From Pseudomonas triticifolii (lineage in GTDB: Bacteria > Pseudomonadota > Gammaproteobacteria > Pseudomonadales > Pseudomonadaceae): a stretch of DNA of 64,000 bases. The notes beneath the pieces were generated by a model. That model saw nothing but the letters and a program-made list of their open reading frames with translations, had not been told where the DNA came from and ran no database searches. Positions 60,635 through 64,000 of the stretch are shown one piece after another (positions within the stretch are counted from its first letter, which is position 1; the number at the start of each line of letters is the position of its first letter). The position numbers were made by a program, and so were the translations under genes. The DNA is taken from contig NZ_JACONV010000005.1 in assembly GCF_014358015.1 (NCBI RefSeq), positions 1 to 64,000 of the forward strand, read 5' to 3'.

Positions 60635-60670
60635 CCTTTCAACCTCTAACCTGACGCAGGAAGCTGCCCC

Positions 60671-61138
60671 ATGACGACCATAGGACCACTCAGTCTGACA
60701 ATCAATTTGCCTGTTTCGGCAGCGCAGATGAACCAAGGCAAGTCATCAATTGCGGACGCCGAGCCCTCGGCAACCCCTGGCACAGGGGTGGAGGTCAACC
60801 TTTCATCCGAGGGCAGGACAGCCGCTTCCTCTGCCTCACGAGATGCGGATATCGAGCGCAGTGGACTGCCCGAAGGTGTGCAAAAGCTCCTCAAGGCCAT
60901 TCGCGAATTGCAACGCAAGATCGAAGAGATACAGCAGCAGATCCAGCAAGTGATCGCCGACCAGAGTCTCAGTGACAACGAGCGGCAAACCAAGGTCGCC
61001 GCACTGCAGACCGCACTCGGTGCTGTGCAACAACAGATCAGCAGTTCCAGTTCCGATCTCGCGGTCATGATGAATCAGCTCAAGCTGGATGAAGGAAGCA
61101 AGACCTTGGCGCGGTCACTGATGACCGTCAAGGGATAG
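60671..61138 (+). CDS. FlxA-like coiled-coil protein
   Basis: The 155-residue product has a flexible, Ser-rich N-terminal half and a helical second half. The helical part begins LPEGVQKLLKAIRELQRKIE, continues EIQQQIQQVIADQSLSDNER and ends ISSSSSDLAVMMNQ. That helix pattern fits the FlxA family, whose E. coli member is transcribed by FliA; its function is unknown. A FliA-type promoter stands before the gene, and the RBS AGGAAG is well spaced. No signal peptide or membrane segment is seen. It lies between anr and hemN, outside the flagellar clusters proper. Confidence 0.75.
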   Translation: MTTIGPLSLTINLPVSAAQMNQGKSSIADAEPSATPGTGVEVNLSSEGRTAASSASRDADIERSGLPEGVQKLLKAIRELQRKIEEIQQQIQQVIADQSLSDNERQTKVAALQTALGAVQQQISSSSSDLAVMMNQLKLDEGSKTLARSLMTVKG

Positions 61139-61151
61139 CAGCGCGCGTCAC

Positions 61152-62534
61152 TCAGATCACCCGGGAAAATCGTCGGCGATTCTGCCGGGTGAGGTAGGTA
61201 TCGAACACCCTGCATACCGATCGGACCAGCAAGCGTCCGGCAGGCAAGACCTTGAGCCTTTTCTGCTCCAGAGCGATCACCCCGTCGTCTGCCATCTCGA
61301 TCAGTTGCGGCCAGATGGCGCTGAAGTAGCGCTCGAAATCGATTGCAAAGGTCTGCTCCAGATCGGCGTAATCAAGCCGGAAATGGCAGATCAGCTGTTT
61401 AATCACGGCACGTCTGATCCGATCGTCTTCAGTGCAGACCAACCCGCGTCTGGTTGCCAATTGATCGCTGGCGAGCAACGCCTGATAGTCGTTCAGATCG
61501 CTGCTGTTCTGGCTGTACAGATTGCCCACCTGACTGATCGCCGACACACCCAGACCGACCAGGTCGCAATGCCCGTGCGTGGTATAGCCTTGAAAGTTGC
61601 GATGCAGCGTGTGTTCTTCCTGCGCGACGGCCAGGTCATCGTCGGGCAGGGCGAAGTGATCCATGCCGATGTAGCGATAACCCGCCTGGGTCAGTTGTGA
61701 AACCGTGCGTTCCAGCATCAGCAGTCTGGTTTCGGCGCTGGGCAGGTCGGCGCTGTCGATGCGCCGTTGCGGCATGAAACGCTCTGGCAAATGAGCGTAA
61801 TTGAACACTGACAGCCGATCTGGCTGCAGCTGGATGATCTCATCCACCGTGCGGGCGAAGCTGTCGGGGGTCTGTTTGGGCAGCCCGTAGATCAGGTCGA
61901 TGTTGATCGAGCGAAACTGCAGCGTACGTGCCGCCTCGATCAACGTCCGGGTTTGCTCCAGGCTTTGCAGACGATTGATTGCCCGCTGCACGGCGGGCTC
62001 CAGGTCCTGGACGCCCAGACTGATCCGGTTGAACCCCAGTTCACGCAACAGCCCCATGGTTGCCCAGTCCGCTTCGCGAGGATCAATCTCGATGCCATAG
62101 TCGCCCGAGTCGTCGTCCAGCAAATTGAAGTGCTCACGCAGATGCGCCATCAAGTGCCGCAACTGGTCATGACTGAGAAACGTCGGCGTTCCGCCGCCCA
62201 GATGTAACTGTTCGACCACCTGGCCCGCATCGACGTGGCAGCCGAGCATCTGAATCTCCTGCATCAAACGCTGCAGATAAACCTGAGCCCGACCACGATC
62301 CTTGGTGATGACCTTGTTGCAGGCGCAGTAGTAACACACGTTGGCGCAGAACGGGATGTGCACATACAGCGACAAAGTGCGCATCGCCTTTCGACTGTCG
62401 CGCAGCGCATGCAGCAGCTCGAAAGCCCCTACATCGGTCTTGAACTGCACGGCAGTCGGATACGAGGTGTAACGCGGCCCGGTGAGATCGTAACGGCGGA
62501 TCAGGTCTGAATCCCAACGAATGACGTCCAGCAT
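61152..62534 (-). CDS. hemN: Oxygen-independent coproporphyrinogen III oxidase HemN
   Basis: HemN makes protoporphyrinogen IX precursors without oxygen (haem synthesis). It is a radical SAM enzyme with the cluster motif PFCANVCYYCACN (CX3CX2C), HLGGGTPTFLSHDQL and EIDPREADW. ATG 62534 (MLDVIRWDSDLIRRYD) gives 460 residues; ATG 62540 and 62573 are in frame but the family begins at MLD. An Anr box lies about 65 bp upstream. Confidence 0.95.
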   Translation of the reverse strand: MLDVIRWDSDLIRRYDLTGPRYTSYPTAVQFKTDVGAFELLHALRDSRKAMRTLSLYVHIPFCANVCYYCACNKVITKDRGRAQVYLQRLMQEIQMLGCHVDAGQVVEQLHLGGGTPTFLSHDQLRHLMAHLREHFNLLDDDSGDYGIEIDPREADWATMGLLRELGFNRISLGVQDLEPAVQRAINRLQSLEQTRTLIEAARTLQFRSINIDLIYGLPKQTPDSFARTVDEIIQLQPDRLSVFNYAHLPERFMPQRRIDSADLPSAETRLLMLERTVSQLTQAGYRYIGMDHFALPDDDLAVAQEEHTLHRNFQGYTTHGHCDLVGLGVSAISQVGNLYSQNSSDLNDYQALLASDQLATRRGLVCTEDDRIRRAVIKQLICHFRLDYADLEQTFAIDFERYFSAIWPQLIEMADDGVIALEQKRLKVLPAGRLLVRSVCRVFDTYLTRQNRRRFSRVI

Positions 62535-62596
62535 GCGCATGTTTCCCGGATGGGGTGATGATGGCGGGAGCATACGAGGGGCGTGTTTATGGGGTG

Positions 62597-62610
62597 TTGA
62601 TGTGGGTCAA
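62597..62610 (-). promoter_or_regulatory. Anr (FNR) box before hemN
   Basis: TTGATGTGGGTCAA matches TTGAT-N4-ATCAA at 9 of 10 positions. It lies 63 bp before the chosen hemN start, a usual distance for activation. Anr is encoded next to hemN, and hemN is a known Anr target in P. aeruginosa. Confidence 0.75.
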
Positions 62611-62639
62611 CCGGCTTTGCAGCGAGCAAGTCTGATCAT

Positions 62640-63323
62640 TCAGTGACCCATCAACCAATGCTGATGAGGCCCCGGCAACGTCCATATTCCAAACACAATC
62701 ACCAGCACGCCACCCGTCGCACGCACACTGCGTTTACGCAGCAGTGCGGTGGTGCGTTCGGCGGCGAGGCCGGTGGCTAGCAGGACGGGCCAGGTGCCCA
62801 CGCCGAACGCCAGCATCAGCAGGGCGCTGTCGATAGCGTTGCCCTGGCTCGCGGCCCAGAGCAGGGTGCTGTAGACCAGCCCGCAGGGCAGCCAGCCCCA
62901 CAGCGCGCCGAGAAGAAGCGCGCGGGGGATGCTCGAAATAGGCAGCAGACGGGTGGCGATGGGTTGTAGATGGCGCCACAGGCCTCGGCCCAGGCGTTCA
63001 ATGTGGGTCAGGCCGCTCCACCAGCCGGCAAGGTACAGGCCCATGGCGATCAACAACAGCGCGGCGACGACGCGCATCGTCGTCGCCCCTGGACTGTTCG
63101 CCACCGCCCAGCCGACCATGCCGCTGAAGAAACCGGCAATTGCGTAACTGACGATACGTCCCAGGTTGTAGGCCATCAACAACCGCAGTCGCTGTCCACG
63201 CTGTTCTCGGGGAATGGCCAGGGTCAATGCGCCCATCAGCCCGCCACACATGCCCAGGCAATGCCCGCCGCCCAGCAGCCCCAGTATCAGAGCGGAAAAC
63301 AGCAGGGGTATCAGGTCAGACAT
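62640..63323 (-). CDS. TauE/SafE (DsbD-like) family membrane protein of the cco cluster
   Basis: The 227-residue product has about six membrane segments. It starts SALILGLLGGGHCLGMCGGL, with a Cys/His-containing motif (HCLGMCGG) in the first segment, typical of the family found after ccoS. A role in cbb3-type cytochrome oxidase or metal handling is likely but unproven. It ends 30 bp before the hemN upstream region and follows ccoS by 8 bp on the same strand. Confidence 0.85.
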   Translation of the reverse strand: MSDLIPLLFSALILGLLGGGHCLGMCGGLMGALTLAIPREQRGQRLRLLMAYNLGRIVSYAIAGFFSGMVGWAVANSPGATTMRVVAALLLIAMGLYLAGWWSGLTHIERLGRGLWRHLQPIATRLLPISSIPRALLLGALWGWLPCGLVYSTLLWAASQGNAIDSALLMLAFGVGTWPVLLATGLAAERTTALLRKRSVRATGGVLVIVFGIWTLPGPHQHWLMGH

Positions 63324-63331
63324 GATGAGCT

Positions 63332-63550
63332 TCAGGCATGGGGTTTTCCGTCGCTGTCTGACCGTTTGCGATCAGGCACGGTGCTTTGTGCCGCAGCCTG
63401 ATGATCGGGATCCTGATCGTCGAACAGGATGCTGTGGGCCGGACCGTCCAGATCATCGTATTGCCCATCGTCCACCGCCCAGAAAAACACATAGATCGCC
63501 ACGCCGACCAGCAGCAAAGCGGCAGGAATCATGATGTAGAGCGCGGGCAT
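63332..63550 (-). CDS. ccoS: cbb3-type cytochrome oxidase assembly protein CcoS
   Basis: CcoS is a short membrane protein needed for a working cbb3 oxidase. The 72-residue product starts MPALYIMIPAALLLVGVAIY, one membrane segment, followed by FFWAVDDGQYDDLDGPAHSI, the family signature, and a polar tail. I start at ATG 63550, inside the end of ccoI (22-bp overlap); the longer frame upstream is ccoI in another frame. Confidence 0.92.
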   Translation of the reverse strand: MPALYIMIPAALLLVGVAIYVFFWAVDDGQYDDLDGPAHSILFDDQDPDHQAAAQSTVPDRKRSDSDGKPHA

Positions 63551-64000
63551 GATACCTCCTGGGCGAATCGTGCAGCGTGTGGAAGGCGTGTCAGGCGCAG
63601 GGCGTTGAGCACCACGATCAGCGAGCTTGCGGACATGCCGATGGCCGCCCAGATCGGGGTGATCCAGCCCAGCGCCGCGAAAGGCAACATGAGGCCATTG
63701 TACAAACCGGCCCATAACAGGTTTTCGATAATCACTCGACGGGTGCGGCGCGCCAGACCAAAAGCGTCGATCAGGCTGTGGAGGCGGTTGGAGAGCAGTA
63801 CCGCGTCAGCGCCGGTCTTGGTCAGGTCGGTGGCCGAGCCCATGGCCACGCTGATGTTAGCGGCTGCCATGACCGGTACATCATTCACACCGTCGCCAAT
63901 CATCAGCACGTTGTGCCCTTGTGCCTGCAATTGCTGCAGCACGGCCAGCTTGTCTTCGGGTCGCAGGCCGCCGCGTGCGTCGTCGATACCCAGCGTCGTT
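63529..64000 (-). CDS. ccoI: Copper-transporting P-type ATPase CcoI, C-terminal part (start outside window)
   Basis: The frame is open to the right edge, so only the last ~157 residues are here. Seen: the P-type ATPase hinge VLMIGDGVNDVPVMAAANIS and AMGSATDLTKTGADAVLL, then the last two membrane segments (NLLWAGLYNGLMLPFAALGW, PIWAAIGMSASSLIVVLNAL). CcoI exports or delivers copper for cbb3 oxidase assembly. It overlaps ccoS by 22 bp, which gives the usual ccoI-ccoS order. Confidence 0.92.
   Translation of the reverse strand, partial: TTLGIDDARGGLRPEDKLAVLQQLQAQGHNVLMIGDGVNDVPVMAAANISVAMGSATDLTKTGADAVLLSNRLHSLIDAFGLARRTRRVIIENLLWAGLYNGLMLPFAALGWITPIWAAIGMSASSLIVVLNALRLTRLPHAARFAQEVSCPRSTS

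Overview
The window is an almost uninterrupted polar-flagellum and chemotaxis locus of a fluorescent Pseudomonas. The Pseudomonas syringae group is the best fit. The reasons are the FleQ/FleS/FleR regulators, FlhF/FleN, the MotC/MotD stator, and two very large flagellin glycosyltransferase genes plus a FabH-like gene placed directly before fliC (the P. syringae flagellin glycosylation island). FliC also carries a syringae-type flg22 epitope and five of the six serines known to be glycosylated in pv. tabaci. I see no rRNA, tRNA, CRISPR array, insertion sequence or prophage, and no frameshifted gene.

Layout. 1-1081: 3' end of an RTX (calcium-binding repeat) protein. 1559-3307: an unusually long flgE with a duplicated middle domain and its own sigma-54-type promoter. 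3308-3499 (-): a small secreted protein. 3783-12226: flgFGHIJKL (rod, rings, muramidase, hook-filament junction). 12318-20163: fgt1, fgt2 and a FabH-like gene. 20473-24189: fliC, flaG, fliD, fliS, fliT. 24372-28601: fleQ, fleS, fleR. 28843-34631: fliEFGHIJ. 34692-37095: an HsbA/HsbR/HptB partner-switching module. 37188-46725: fliK, fliLMNOPQR, flhB, flhA. 46737-49751: flhF, fleN, fliA. 50003-59099: cheYZAB, motCD, parC, parP, cheW and a DUF2802 gene. 59174-64000: apt and anr on the minus strand, a FlxA-like gene on the plus strand, then hemN, a TauE/SafE-family gene, ccoS and the 3' part of ccoI on the minus strand (haem and cbb3-oxidase, low-oxygen functions).

How it works together. FleQ with RpoN should fire the GG-N10-GC promoters I can read in front of flgE, flgF, fleS, fliE, fliK, fliL and flhA. 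FleR, made from the fleSR unit, would act on the later ones. FliA, encoded here, fits sites of the TAAA-N15-GCCGATAA type in front of fliC, fliS, parP and the FlxA-like gene. FlhF and FleN set the place and number of flagella, and ParC and ParP place the chemotaxis array at the pole. The Fgt enzymes decorate flagellin.

Most of the window is textbook content. The points I would look at twice are: four short repeats in the CheA linker that resemble the CheY-binding peptides of FliM and CheZ; the FlxA-like gene behind a FliA-type promoter far from the flg/fli genes; the enlarged FlgE beside an RTX gene; the four GGTCA half-sites before the FabH-like gene; and overlapping inverted repeats in the fliK-fliL gap.
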